A stretch of DNA of 64,000 nucleotides from positions 1,302,001-1,366,000 of the forward strand of contig NZ_CP172312.1 of assembly GCF_047946665.1 (NCBI RefSeq). Reading direction: 5' to 3'. A program made the position numbers and the translations under genes. The notes under the pieces are model-generated. The model searched no databases. It saw only the letters and a list, made by a program, of their open reading frames with translations, and was not told the origin of the DNA. The DNA comes from Allohahella sp002354735. GTDB lineage: Bacteria; Pseudomonadota; Gammaproteobacteria; Pseudomonadales; Oleiphilaceae. Below are positions 42,987 through 52,612 of this stretch, one piece after another; within the stretch, counting starts at the first letter, position 1, and every line of letters begins with the position of its first letter.

Positions 42987-44240
42987 GTGTGCATGCCAGA
43001 ACCGAGTTTCACAGCCAGGCCACTGTTCGATACCCATCGTGTGTTTATCAAACTGCCAATGGGGCTTGGCATGCTCGAGCAGTATCCTGCTAGCCTGCAG
43101 TTCCTCAATAAGCTGATCGAGACCATGCCCGGCGTGAAGGACGACTTTATCGGTGCGCAGCGCTTTTTGAAAAGCTACTCGCGCAAAAGCGAAAAGACCT
43201 TCACCAGCTTCAGGAACGAGGTTGAGCGTTTTCTGCTGTGGAGCTGGACAGTGGCCGAACGGCCAGTATCGAACCTCAAGCGCTCGGACATCGAAAACTA
43301 CTTCGATTTCCTGCATTCGCCACCACTGCACTGGATCGGCACGGCCACAGTCAAGCGCTTCATCTATGACAACAATCTCGATCGCCACGATATCAATCCG
43401 GACTGGCGGCCCTTCGTTTCGCGCGAGTCTTCTGCTGACGAGAAAAAGGCCTACAAGCCCAGCCACAGCGGCAGCGCCCTCGCCTACTCTGCCATAAGCG
43501 TTTTTTACGACCATATGGTGCAGGAGGACATGATCCTGGGCAATCCGATACCTGGCATTCGGAAGGCCTCACCCTACCTGATCAAGGATGCGCAGATGAA
43601 ACAGGTCAAACGACTGTCTGCGCTGCAGTGGGACTATGTGCTGGAGACGACTTGCGCAGCCGCCGTTGAACAGCCGGAGCTCGAGCGGACCATCTTTATC
43701 ATCGCCTGCCTGAAGTCGCTCTATCTGCGAATATCAGAGCTCTCGGATCGCAGCCAGTGGACGCCGGTCTGGGAGCATGTCTGGCGTGACCATGAGGGGA
43801 ACTGGTGGTTCAAGGCCTTCGGCAAGGGCCGCAAGATACGGGATATATCGATTTCCGAGGCGATGTGGACCTATATCCAGCGGTATCGCCAGTATCGCAA
43901 CATGCCTGAGCCGCCAGCGCCTGGCGATAAGGAGCCGCTACTCAATTCCCGCAACGGTGGCGGGCTGACCAGCCGGCAGATCTCGCGACTGGTACAGGAT
44001 GCGTTCGACATCGCCTATGCCAAGATGGTAAGTGACGGCTTCAAGAATGACGCCAAGGAACTCCGGCACGCGACAACGCACTGGCTTCGACATACCGGCG
44101 CATCGCAGGACATCGCGACCCGGCCGCTGAAACACATGGCGGACGATCTCGGCCACGCCAGCATGGGCACGACCGATCGGGTCTACATACAGTCAGACAT
44201 GAAGGAACGGGCGGCCACAGGCAAGAACAGGCAAGTTTGA
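42987..44240 (+). CDS. Orphan tyrosine recombinase
   Basis: A 417-residue tyrosine recombinase with an N-terminal core-binding domain (KSEKTFTSFRNEVERFLLWSW). The catalytic residues are all in place: ArgI in SLYLRISELSD, Lys in GKGRKIRDISIS, HxxR in ATTHWLRHTGAS, His in DDLGHASMGTTD and Tyr in RVYIQSD. It is unlike the recombinase at 26667. No phage or transposon genes, tRNA or direct repeats were seen beside it, so its partner DNA is unknown. The frame starts with GTG at 42987; ATG 42993 is an alternative. A strong hairpin follows the stop. Confidence 0.85.
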   Translation: MCMPEPSFTARPLFDTHRVFIKLPMGLGMLEQYPASLQFLNKLIETMPGVKDDFIGAQRFLKSYSRKSEKTFTSFRNEVERFLLWSWTVAERPVSNLKRSDIENYFDFLHSPPLHWIGTATVKRFIYDNNLDRHDINPDWRPFVSRESSADEKKAYKPSHSGSALAYSAISVFYDHMVQEDMILGNPIPGIRKASPYLIKDAQMKQVKRLSALQWDYVLETTCAAAVEQPELERTIFIIACLKSLYLRISELSDRSQWTPVWEHVWRDHEGNWWFKAFGKGRKIRDISISEAMWTYIQRYRQYRNMPEPPAPGDKEPLLNSRNGGGLTSRQISRLVQDAFDIAYAKMVSDGFKNDAKELRHATTHWLRHTGASQDIATRPLKHMADDLGHASMGTTDRVYIQSDMKERAATGKNRQV

Positions 44241-44249
44241 TCGTTTGAG

Positions 44250-44271
44250 GCCGGACCAGTAACGGTCCGGC
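44250..44271. terminator. Hairpin after the recombinase gene
   Basis: A perfect 8-bp stem GCCGGACC with GGTCCGGC and a 6-base loop lies 10 bases after the recombinase stop and 31 bases before the convergent hybrid kinase gene's stop. There is no U-run on either side. Confidence 0.5.
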
Positions 44272-44301
44272 GTCCCACCGCATCGCGAGTGGCAGAGGCT
44301 A

Positions 44302-47172
44302 TCAAGGCACATGAAGCCGATGGTTTGCAATCTGCGCCAGATACAGTTTAAGGGCGGTCAAATCAACGGGCTTGGGGAACAGGTCATCAAATCCCGCTGC
44401 TAACGCTTCGCGACGATTGCGCTCCTGTGCATAGCCCGTTACCGCCACCAGAACAGCACCTGCAGTAGATGGCGCTTCGCGAAGCGCCTGCGCGAGTGCG
44501 TATCCGTTCATGTCAGGTAGTCCGATGTCCAGGAGGCAGACATCAGGACTGAACTCTGGCAGCCTGGAGAGCGCGTCTTCAGCAGAATTCGCTGTCAGAA
44601 GTGTATGGCCCAGGGTCTCGAGTAGTAGAGAGAGTGTGGCTGCAGCATCTTCGTTGTCATCAACGACAGCAATCCGCAGGACCGGCGTATGTCGCATCTC
44701 CTGGCGAGGACGGACGTAGTCCGATGCTCTGTTGCCGCTGGCCTTCGGCAGGGTTACTTTGAAGGTACTTCCCAACCCAGGACCATCACTGTGCACGCTA
44801 ATGGCCCCACCGTGGAGTTCGAGCAGACTACGGACCAGCGCCAACCCGATGCCTAGCCCCCCCTGACTCCGGTCCAGCCCGCGATCGCCCTGAGAAAACA
44901 GATCGAAGGCCTGAGCAATCAACTCTGCTGACATACCAATGCCGTTATCGCTCACTGAGATATCAATATCGTTGCCACTGGTTTCCAGCACCAGCCTGAT
45001 CTCACCGCCGTCCGGGGTGTATTTGGCCGCATTGTTGAAGAGATTCGTCATGATCTGCACGAGACGCTTCCGGTCACCAATCACCATAGCCGCATCCGGC
45101 GCAAGTTGTACGCTTAACTGGTGATGATGCTTTTCGATAAGCGGCCGCACCTGTTCAAGGGCATCGGCGACAACATCCTTCAGATCCACTTCAAGGTTTT
45201 CGATATCGATCTTGCCGCGCGTCACTCGTGATACGTCCAGTAGATCCTCGATCAGGCTCGTCATATGCTGGGCCTGTCTTGCGATGACGGCGCTGGTGCG
45301 TCTGACCGTCGAGGCATCGACACCAGTACCAGCGAGTATGGCGGCTGCCGAAGCGATCGGCGCCAGTGGATTGCGTAGCTCATGCGCAAGCATCGCCAGG
45401 AACTCGTCCTTCCTTTGATCAGCCTCCCTCAGCGCATTTTCAGCCTTGATTCGGTCTGTTATATCCATCTGAGCGATGATCGCACCATCGATTTCGCCAC
45501 TGCTGGTGCGAATCGGTCGTCCACAGTTGAGGATGATCCTCCGCTCGTGCGGCGGTGAAAACGATTCGATCTCGATGACCTGGCGGGGCGCAGGCTCACC
45601 ATTCAGTGCGCGACTCATCGCCCAATCTTCTGGCCCCAGTGGCTGGCCATGGCGGTCGGAACCGTCCGCCCACCAGCCCTTCCACTCAGTATACTGGCCG
45701 TTGTTGGCCGACATGGGATGAGCGCCCCATATGCGACGGTTTTCCGCGTTGACGTTGAGCAGTGCACCTTTTCCATCAGCGACGATAATGCCTGCGGGAA
45801 CCACCTCGAGTAAGGTGTCGAGGCGGCGCCGCTCATTTTCAGCCTGGAGGGCAATGGCGAGTGCAGTACTCTGACTTTCCCTAAGCTCTTCCTCGACGCG
45901 CTTTCGCTCGGTAATATCAACCACTATGCCGCTCATGCGCGTGGGCTCTGCATCTGAGCCATAAACGCTGCCGTGAACGGCAATCCAGTGAATAGTTTCA
46001 TCCGGCCAGACGACACGGCATTCGAACTGCCAGTCCCTCATTTGAGCCAGCGACTCCTCAAATTTCCCCATGACGTACTGACGATCATCCGGATGCACAT
46101 GCTGAATGAACGTCTCCCGACCCCAGTTCTCAATCGGCTGCGCATAGCCAAAGCACTGGTCGTGGCGCAAGGAGCGATGCGAGGTATCATTGACAAGATC
46201 CAGGTCCCAGTCGCCTATTTCAGCCGCTTTAAGAGTGAATTCCAGCCGCTCGGCGGTCTGCCGCGAGCGTGTCTCAGCTAGCTTGCGCTCGGTGATGTCG
46301 CGGTAGAAAACAGCAAGCCCACCATTTGCAGGATAGGCCCTGATATCAACCCAGTAACTGCGGCCATCAGGAAAGGCGTAGTTGGTTTCGAACACGACAG
46401 GAACCCGCTCCCGCATGGCGCGGCGATAGTTCTCACCCAGCGCGACAGACTCCGAGCCTGGCCAGGCCTCCCAATGTGTCTTGCCAAGAATGTCATCGGC
46501 ACTACGTTCTTCAAACCTGAGTCCGCCGGCGTTGATCTGACGCACCCGGAAGTCCTGGTCCAGAAAGACAAAGCCTTCGTCCATGCCCTCGAGAAGCTGA
46601 CGACTCTGATCGCGCTCTATCTCCAGTTCGCGCTGGATCTCCACTTGTTTCACCAGTAGCGCTTGTTGATCCCTGATCGATTTTCTCAGCTCGATCTGGC
46701 TCATGATCTGTTGCGCCAGTGTTTCCAGGACAAACTGTTGATGAGCTGTGAGCCCGGCTTCACGAGGCTTGAGGTCGAGCGCGCATAGCGTGCCCAGCGC
46801 AACCCCATCCGCGGTCTCAAGGCGGGTCCCGGCGTAAAATCGGAGTCCCGGGTCGCCGGTGACAAGCGCGTTGCAGTCGAAGCGCTCATCTTCACGGGTA
46901 TCCGGGATAACGGTCACGCCGGGCTGTAATATCGCGAACTTGCAAATGGAGTCGTCCAGCGGCATCTCTCGAGTGCCGAGTCCTACCTCTGCCTTGAACC
47001 ACTGCCGCTCGCCTGCGATGAGATTGACAGCAGCAATTGGGACATCGAGTAGCTGACTCAGCAGCATGACCACATCATCGAAAGATTTCTCTACGGGCGT
47101 GTCGAGAATTCCGTAACTTTCGAGAATCGCCAGACGCTTGGCTTCGCCGTCGGGTAAGGCTGTCGACACCAT
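44302..47172 (-). CDS. GAF/multi-PAS hybrid histidine kinase
   Basis: A 956-residue soluble sensor. The N-terminal GAF (residues about 20-165, LDVPIAAVNLIAGERQWF) is followed by three PAS/PAC units (about 190-600, with WHEAWPGSE-type and DWDLDLVNDTSH regions). HisKA has the H-box FLAMLAHELRNPLAPI, then HATPase boxes NNAAKYTPDGG and GGLGIGLAL, and a receiver with VVDDNEDA, the phospho-Asp in VCLLDIGLPDMNG and KPVD. The kinase and receiver closely resemble those of the KaiC-linked kinase at 25142. It stands alone, with no DNA-binding partner next to it. The PAS domains hint at redox or light sensing but no specific ligand residues were identified. Confidence 0.88.
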   Translation of the reverse strand: MVSTALPDGEAKRLAILESYGILDTPVEKSFDDVVMLLSQLLDVPIAAVNLIAGERQWFKAEVGLGTREMPLDDSICKFAILQPGVTVIPDTREDERFDCNALVTGDPGLRFYAGTRLETADGVALGTLCALDLKPREAGLTAHQQFVLETLAQQIMSQIELRKSIRDQQALLVKQVEIQRELEIERDQSRQLLEGMDEGFVFLDQDFRVRQINAGGLRFEERSADDILGKTHWEAWPGSESVALGENYRRAMRERVPVVFETNYAFPDGRSYWVDIRAYPANGGLAVFYRDITERKLAETRSRQTAERLEFTLKAAEIGDWDLDLVNDTSHRSLRHDQCFGYAQPIENWGRETFIQHVHPDDRQYVMGKFEESLAQMRDWQFECRVVWPDETIHWIAVHGSVYGSDAEPTRMSGIVVDITERKRVEEELRESQSTALAIALQAENERRRLDTLLEVVPAGIIVADGKGALLNVNAENRRIWGAHPMSANNGQYTEWKGWWADGSDRHGQPLGPEDWAMSRALNGEPAPRQVIEIESFSPPHERRIILNCGRPIRTSSGEIDGAIIAQMDITDRIKAENALREADQRKDEFLAMLAHELRNPLAPIASAAAILAGTGVDASTVRRTSAVIARQAQHMTSLIEDLLDVSRVTRGKIDIENLEVDLKDVVADALEQVRPLIEKHHHQLSVQLAPDAAMVIGDRKRLVQIMTNLFNNAAKYTPDGGEIRLVLETSGNDIDISVSDNGIGMSAELIAQAFDLFSQGDRGLDRSQGGLGIGLALVRSLLELHGGAISVHSDGPGLGSTFKVTLPKASGNRASDYVRPRQEMRHTPVLRIAVVDDNEDAAATLSLLLETLGHTLLTANSAEDALSRLPEFSPDVCLLDIGLPDMNGYALAQALREAPSTAGAVLVAVTGYAQERNRREALAAGFDDLFPKPVDLTALKLYLAQIANHRLHVP

Positions 47173-47234
47173 TCAATACATCCTGATCAAAGAGAGAATG
47201 CTTCAATCATATATCAAATGCGGTCGACACTCGC

Positions 47235-47257
47235 GAAAAGCCGTTGCGAAGAAACGG
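47235..47257 (-). terminator. Weak intrinsic terminator of the RND operon
   Basis: On the minus strand a 5-bp stem (CCGTT...AACGG) is followed by CTTTTC. A second hairpin (GCCCTG...CAGGGC, 47263-47278) overlaps the stop codon just upstream. Together they make a plausible end for the long minus-strand transcript. Confidence 0.45.
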
Positions 47258-47271
47258 ACGCTGCCCTGGCG

Positions 47272-48462
47272 TCAGGGCTCGATGGTGACCAGGTCACTGA
47301 AGTCAAAGGCGCCTGCCGCAGCGGTGCTCGCCACTGCATGGATATCCACGCCGGCCCCGAAGCGAAGTGTGCACCCCCCATGGAGGGCGAAATCCGACTT
47401 GTAACCAAGTGCGACGCCGACGACTCTCATCCTCGAATCGTCAAGCATCGGATCCGGGAACGGGTTTGGTAACGAGAAGCTCACCCGGCCACTGCCACGC
47501 TCGTCAGAAATGATATGGGCACTGATCGTCGCCGGATGCGGCATCTTTGCCAGAGGATTGGGTGCCAGGAAACTCGAGCGCGTGAGAACGACGGTGTAGA
47601 TCGAATTCGGGAGAAGCTTCCGGGCAGTCACCTCGAATCTGGCTCCGGTAAAGCCGGCCCGTGCCCTATCGTAATGCGTCAGGCCAACCTTCATTCGAAC
47701 ATCGGCCTTCAGCCATTCACCCAGCGTAATCGGCTCAGCCCGTCTGGTGTGAAAGCTGTCTTCACCTGGGCAGCCATCAGGCAAGCAGTTGGAGCCATTC
47801 TTCAGCCGCGGTTCATACTGTTGTCCGGTATCGACATCGTAGGCTACGCCATCACCCTGAAACCCCCAGACCGGTGCTTCATGCAACCCGAAGCTCGGAC
47901 GAGTATATGTCTGGCTTTGTGAGGCGGCGGGGAACAGTTCCGGACAGTTCTGTCCGTTGAGGTGGAAGCCATTGAGATTATAACGACTATCGCCCTCTCT
48001 CGGTATGCGCGGTCCACCACCGAAACTACCAATGGCAGGACCGTAAGAGTTGGTATTGAGCACAAGATTGCGATCGGGGCTGCCTGCTCGTAAATCGATC
48101 ATGCGCAAAATCTTGTAAGGCGCACCGAAGGGATTCGAGAAGTCTTCGACCCCATCATTGTTCAAAGGCGGTATCGTATCTTTTGATACGATTGCCGCCT
48201 GGCCAGGACTCAACACGACCTGCCCTTCCTGGTCCCGCAGAAGATTACCAATGACAATAAAGTCGCCATTTTCGTCAGTCAAGGCGCTGGGTGGCCAGAG
48301 GGGGCCCTGTGTCGTGTTGTGTAGACGCATCGTTAGTCCTGGACGCGGCGGCTTCGTTTGTTCGTCAAGTTCGAGAGCAATCGCCGTCGAGGGTAGGATT
48401 GCGTGCGCCAGTAAGGGAAAGGCTGAAATAATAACGAGTCTCGTGATTGCCTGGTCGTTCAT
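47272..48462 (-). CDS. Secreted protein of unknown function in the RND operon
   Basis: A 396-residue protein with a signal peptide (MNDQAITRLVIISAFPLLAH, cleavage near TAIALE). The mature sequence has four Cys (NCPELFP, NCLPDGCPG and GCTLRFG), many Gly/Asn/Pro turns and a C-terminal beta-rich part. I do not recognise the family and see no catalytic motif. Its start overlaps the stop of the RND pump gene by 4 bp, so it is co-translated with the pump and is probably a periplasmic or extracellular component linked to the exported product. Confidence 0.7.
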   Translation of the reverse strand: MNDQAITRLVIISAFPLLAHAILPSTAIALELDEQTKPPRPGLTMRLHNTTQGPLWPPSALTDENGDFIVIGNLLRDQEGQVVLSPGQAAIVSKDTIPPLNNDGVEDFSNPFGAPYKILRMIDLRAGSPDRNLVLNTNSYGPAIGSFGGGPRIPREGDSRYNLNGFHLNGQNCPELFPAASQSQTYTRPSFGLHEAPVWGFQGDGVAYDVDTGQQYEPRLKNGSNCLPDGCPGEDSFHTRRAEPITLGEWLKADVRMKVGLTHYDRARAGFTGARFEVTARKLLPNSIYTVVLTRSSFLAPNPLAKMPHPATISAHIISDERGSGRVSFSLPNPFPDPMLDDSRMRVVGVALGYKSDFALHGGCTLRFGAGVDIHAVASTAAAGAFDFSDLVTIEP

Positions 48463-51400
48463 GAAGTGCTCCTATAGGTATTGTTCAGTGGGTCAGGCAG
48501 GAACTCAGTGGCGTGGCCATTGATAGTGGGTGGGAACAGCTTGTACATGACAGGCGTGACGATCCTTGCGAGTAAGGTAGAACTGATCAGACCGCCAATC
48601 ATGACAATCGCCAGGGGCGAATACAGGGCTGATCCTGCTATTGCCAATGGCGTTAGCCCACCGATGGCGGTGGCCGAAGTCAGGAGTACTGGCAGGAACC
48701 TCAGTTCACCGGCCTGTTCGATTGCCTCGTTGAGTGGGGTGCCTTCGTGTCGCAGTTGATTGGTGAAATCAACCATGAGGATCGAGTTCTTTATCTCAAC
48801 GCCAACGAGCGCAACGAACCCGATGATGGCCATGTAGGAGAGGCTGTAGCCGGTAACAAACAGCGCAACCAGTGCGCCCGCCACGCCAAATGGAATGACG
48901 CCTGCGACAATCATCATGGAACGGAAACTACCAAATTCCAGTACCAGTACCGCGAGGATACCGAAAGCTGAGAGCAGCATTGCAGTGCCCAGCCCACTCA
49001 AGCTCTGCGATGCCGCCTGGGCCTCCCCACCAGCCTCGATCCGATAGCCAGCCGGTAGCGGAATCCTGCTTAACGCTTCGTAGATGCGTGAGCTCACTTC
49101 ACTGGTGATAAAGCCGTCCTGGACGAAGGCCGTCACTGTCACCATGCGCGCTCTGTTGAATCGCTCGATACGAATGGGGCCACTGACCAGATACGGCTGT
49201 GCTATCTGATTCAGAGGGACGGCTTCACCCGTTGCCATGCTGGAGAAGCGCAGGTCCTGTAGCAGCGCCAGGGTGGGCCGTTCTTTGATCGGCAAGCGCA
49301 GGGTAATCGGGTATTCATCACCAGTGTCATCGCGATAGACCCCAGCCTGGTAGCCTGTTACGGCGAGCCGAACCGAGCGGTCGATATCGAGACTCTGAAT
49401 ACCGAGGAAAGCAGCCTTGTCCAGGTCAAAGCCCAGATCATAGTCGATACGGGGCAGACGCATGGGGTTGCTAACATCGCGAGCACCTGCCGTCAGTTTC
49501 AGTGCGGTCTCGGCCTGTGAGGCGATTTGTTGTAGAACGTCGAGCTCTGGGCCCATGATCCTGACTGCGATTGGCGCTTCGATCGGAGGGCCATTTTCGA
49601 ACCGCCTGGCAATGATCTGGGCTTCCGGATACATCGCGAAGCGCTTCCTCAGCTTCTCGATAAACGCAGGAGAGTGCTGCGGATCCCATCGGTCCAGTCC
49701 TACCAGAACCTCGGCAGTGTTCGCCTTGTTTTCCAGTGGGAAGACGTTGTAGTAGACGTAGGGATTGCCTTGTCCCAGGTTGCTCAGCACATGCTCGATA
49801 ACCTCGTGGCGCGCAAGCTCCGCCTCGACAAATTGCAGTGCCTTGTCGGTGGCATCAAGCGAGGCACCTTCAGGCGTTTTGATGGTCACCAGGAACTGCG
49901 GTTTGTCTGAGGCAGGAAACAGCGAGAAGCCTATGGAGGGGACCAGCAGCAGGCTCGAAGCGAAAAGCGTGAAACAAATCGTTAGAGCGGTTTTTGGCGA
50001 GCGAAGGCTTACACGCACGAGAGGCGCATAGAACCGATGGATTCCCCGCTTGAGTAGCCTGAGGAACACGTTTCCCTCGGGAGGGCTGTGTTTCGACAAC
50101 AGGCGGCTGGCCAGAAACGGGATGATTGTGAAAGCAACGATGAGCGACGATAGAACAGTCAGAACCACAGCGAGCGGCAAGCTGAGGGTAAATTTACCGG
50201 CGCCTTCGGGCAGGTTGAGCAGGGGTACGAAGGCCAGTATCAGGGTGGCGGTGCATCCCAGTACGGCTACAGCAATCTGGTTGGTTGCCACCAAAGCTGC
50301 TTCAGTACGCTCAAGCCCGTCACGAAGGCGTCTGGCGATATTTTCAACCACAACGATGGCATCATCGACAAGCAGCCCAAGGGCTACCACGAAGCCGGCA
50401 ATAGAAAGCTGATTGAGCGAATGACCTAGAAACCAGAGCCCAGCCAGGCCCATGGTCAGCGATAGCGGAATGGCAACCATGACGATGCCGGCGGCCCGCA
50501 GGCCCAATGGTAGCAAGGTTATGGCCACAAGACTCAGGGCCAGAACAAAATCGAAGCTCAGACGCGATAGTCTGTCCGCCACGTTACGGGACTGTTGAAA
50601 TCCTGTTTCCAGACGAATGGAGGACGGTAAACTACTGGAGAACTCCGCGAGCACCTTGTCCAGCTCAGCCTGAACGACAAAGATGTTCTCGCCATCTTTC
50701 ATATTCGCCGTTACGAATGCCGCCCGCTCGCCGTTGTAGCGACCAAGGTATCGCTGCTCCTCGGTGGCCCAGCGCACCTCTGCGATATCCTCGACATGAA
50801 CGATCCGACCCTCGTCACTTGACACGACTGTGCGGGCGATCTCCTGTAGTGACTTGTAGTCTCCGCTTGTCTTTAGGTTGAAGCGCCTGGTGTCGACATC
50901 CACTGCGCCACCTGGAACGACCTGCCCCTGGCCTTCGACGGCGCTGATGACCGCGTCGACATCAAGACCCAGCATGACGAGTCTCGGCAAATCTAGCGCG
51001 ATTCTGATTTCGGGATCAGGAAAAGCCCAGGACTCTGCACGACGAATCCCAGCCACGGCTTCGAGTCGTTCCTCAAGTCTTTCTGTCGTCTTCTTGAGTT
51101 CGATGGCATCGACGGACCTGGATACCAGCGCAAGCTGAATGATGTTGACGAGGCCGGGATTGGTCTTACGGAAGGTCAGCTCCCCGATTTCCTCGGGCAA
51201 GTCAGGACGAATACGGCCGATCTCCCGGACGACCTCATCGTATTTTTTATCAGCATCGACCGACCAGTCGAACTCGATACGGATCACAGCGAGACCGTCT
51301 TCGCTGGTCGAGCGAATCTCTTTGATGTCATCGAGCTCGGCCAAGGTGTCCTCTATCGGATCCACGGCGAGACGTTCGACATCCTCAGGATCAGCGCCAG

Positions 51401-51554
51401 GAAAGTTGACGATGATGCTTGTAATTGGGATGGCGAAACTCGGGTCTTCCTGGCGCGGTATGTTCTGCAGCGCGTAGAGCCCGAGGGCCAGGAAGAAAAT
51501 GAAAATGACAAGGGTAAACTGCCAGTGTCGAACTGCATAAGCCCAGGGCGTCAT
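48459..51554 (-). CDS. RND efflux permease (AcrB-like)
   Basis: A 1031-residue inner membrane RND transporter. The beginning (MTPWAYAVRHWQFTLVIFIFF) is helix 1; IPRQEDPSFAIPITSIIV and the porter segments follow. Helix 4 carries the proton-relay Asp pair in VVALGLLVDDAIVVVENIARRL, and the second half repeats the pattern (VALVGVEIKNSILMVDF). It belongs to the efflux RND permease group with short periplasmic loops rather than the drug-specific AcrB set. It overlaps the adaptor gene by 4 bp upstream and the secreted protein gene by 4 bp downstream. No outer membrane channel gene is present in the window. Confidence 0.93.
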   Translation of the reverse strand: MTPWAYAVRHWQFTLVIFIFFLALGLYALQNIPRQEDPSFAIPITSIIVNFPGADPEDVERLAVDPIEDTLAELDDIKEIRSTSEDGLAVIRIEFDWSVDADKKYDEVVREIGRIRPDLPEEIGELTFRKTNPGLVNIIQLALVSRSVDAIELKKTTERLEERLEAVAGIRRAESWAFPDPEIRIALDLPRLVMLGLDVDAVISAVEGQGQVVPGGAVDVDTRRFNLKTSGDYKSLQEIARTVVSSDEGRIVHVEDIAEVRWATEEQRYLGRYNGERAAFVTANMKDGENIFVVQAELDKVLAEFSSSLPSSIRLETGFQQSRNVADRLSRLSFDFVLALSLVAITLLPLGLRAAGIVMVAIPLSLTMGLAGLWFLGHSLNQLSIAGFVVALGLLVDDAIVVVENIARRLRDGLERTEAALVATNQIAVAVLGCTATLILAFVPLLNLPEGAGKFTLSLPLAVVLTVLSSLIVAFTIIPFLASRLLSKHSPPEGNVFLRLLKRGIHRFYAPLVRVSLRSPKTALTICFTLFASSLLLVPSIGFSLFPASDKPQFLVTIKTPEGASLDATDKALQFVEAELARHEVIEHVLSNLGQGNPYVYYNVFPLENKANTAEVLVGLDRWDPQHSPAFIEKLRKRFAMYPEAQIIARRFENGPPIEAPIAVRIMGPELDVLQQIASQAETALKLTAGARDVSNPMRLPRIDYDLGFDLDKAAFLGIQSLDIDRSVRLAVTGYQAGVYRDDTGDEYPITLRLPIKERPTLALLQDLRFSSMATGEAVPLNQIAQPYLVSGPIRIERFNRARMVTVTAFVQDGFITSEVSSRIYEALSRIPLPAGYRIEAGGEAQAASQSLSGLGTAMLLSAFGILAVLVLEFGSFRSMMIVAGVIPFGVAGALVALFVTGYSLSYMAIIGFVALVGVEIKNSILMVDFTNQLRHEGTPLNEAIEQAGELRFLPVLLTSATAIGGLTPLAIAGSALYSPLAIVMIGGLISSTLLARIVTPVMYKLFPPTINGHATEFLPDPLNNTYRSTS

Positions 51555-52612
51555 TGTTGCTGCTCTCGAGCGGCGACCAGTCTGACGGGCTGGTCGTCAT
51601 CCACATAGGGTGCCCCGGCTACGATAACGCGTTCAGACAGGGAGAGGCCGCCAGTCACAGCGATATATTCTCCAGTAAGCGAGCCCAGCTGCACTTCCCT
51701 GCTGCGGGCCCTGCCCTCTTCTACAACGTAAATGCGACCGCGCCCTCTTTCGACGTCGACCAGTGCAGCGACGGGTATGGCTAAACCGTCGGTTCCGGCT
51801 GTGACAATACTGGCGCGCCCGATCAGGCCACTTCTAAAGCGTTCGTCTGGATGCTTGAATGCGATTTCCAGGTCAAAGGTGCCCGTGGCGGGATTGGCCA
51901 TACCGGCAATGCGTGAAACAGCAGCTTCGAAGAGCCTGCCAGGCCAGGAATCAAACTGCACCGTGACGGCCGCCCCGGTTTCTATTCGCAAGGCATCGCG
52001 ATCCGCGACCGTAGTCGAAAGCAGCCACCCGCGATCTTCATCGGAGACCGATACGATCGGTTGACCGGCGGCCACGATCTCCTGGCTCCGGGTATGCCGT
52101 GCAAGGACTCGTCCGGACACGGGTGAGCGGATACTTGACTGCTCGCGGTTGAATCGTGCGGCCCGCTCATCTGCTAATGCTACGTCATGAGCGGATCTTG
52201 AGTCCTCGAGCGCCTGATTGGCGATCAATCGCTGTTCATGCAGGGACATGGCGCGATTGAGTGCGCGCTCGGTCTGCTTCAGCACAGCATCGGCCCTGAT
52301 CAGTGCGGCATCCAGTTCGGACGGATCAAGTTCAGCAAGGAGCTGGCCCCGCGAAACCAGGTCTCCGCTATCCACCAGAACCTCAGCCACCACGCCTGCG
52401 GCCTTGAAGCCCAATGTAAGCTCTTGGGCGGCCATGAGCCGACCCATCGTCTGCACCCGTTCCACTTCTGCCAGCGGTACGGGTGAGGCGGTGACCACTG
52501 CCCGTGGCAGCGCTTCGGCCTCGGCGGGCTCCGCCTGACTACTGCAGCCAGAAATAAAGACCAACGCGCACGTCAGCGCAATTATCGAGCTGACACAGGC
52601 TGTATTCGACAT
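51551..52612 (-). CDS. RND membrane-fusion lipoprotein (periplasmic adaptor)
   Basis: A 353-residue HlyD/AcrA-type adaptor. The lipoprotein signal MSNTACVSSIIALTCALV ends in FISGC (lipidated Cys near residue 22). Then come a beta-barrel/lipoyl half (ELTLGFKAAGVVAEVLVDSG), a helical hairpin (ALIRADAVLKQTERALNRAM), the second lipoyl half and the membrane-proximal domain. It links the pump to an outer membrane channel. The ATG at 52612 shares one base with the stop of the preceding gene (TGATG); the frame is open much further upstream but without a signal peptide. Confidence 0.92.
   Translation of the reverse strand: MSNTACVSSIIALTCALVFISGCSSQAEPAEAEALPRAVVTASPVPLAEVERVQTMGRLMAAQELTLGFKAAGVVAEVLVDSGDLVSRGQLLAELDPSELDAALIRADAVLKQTERALNRAMSLHEQRLIANQALEDSRSAHDVALADERAARFNREQSSIRSPVSGRVLARHTRSQEIVAAGQPIVSVSDEDRGWLLSTTVADRDALRIETGAAVTVQFDSWPGRLFEAAVSRIAGMANPATGTFDLEIAFKHPDERFRSGLIGRASIVTAGTDGLAIPVAALVDVERGRGRIYVVEEGRARSREVQLGSLTGEYIAVTGGLSLSERVIVAGAPYVDDDQPVRLVAAREQQQ

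Noticed and set aside
20620..47890. Several CCAGACCGGTG-like strings (for example near 20630 and 47870)
   Set aside because: They match only the right half of the Ter-like motif, lie in coding sequence and lack TATA, so they were not counted as sites.
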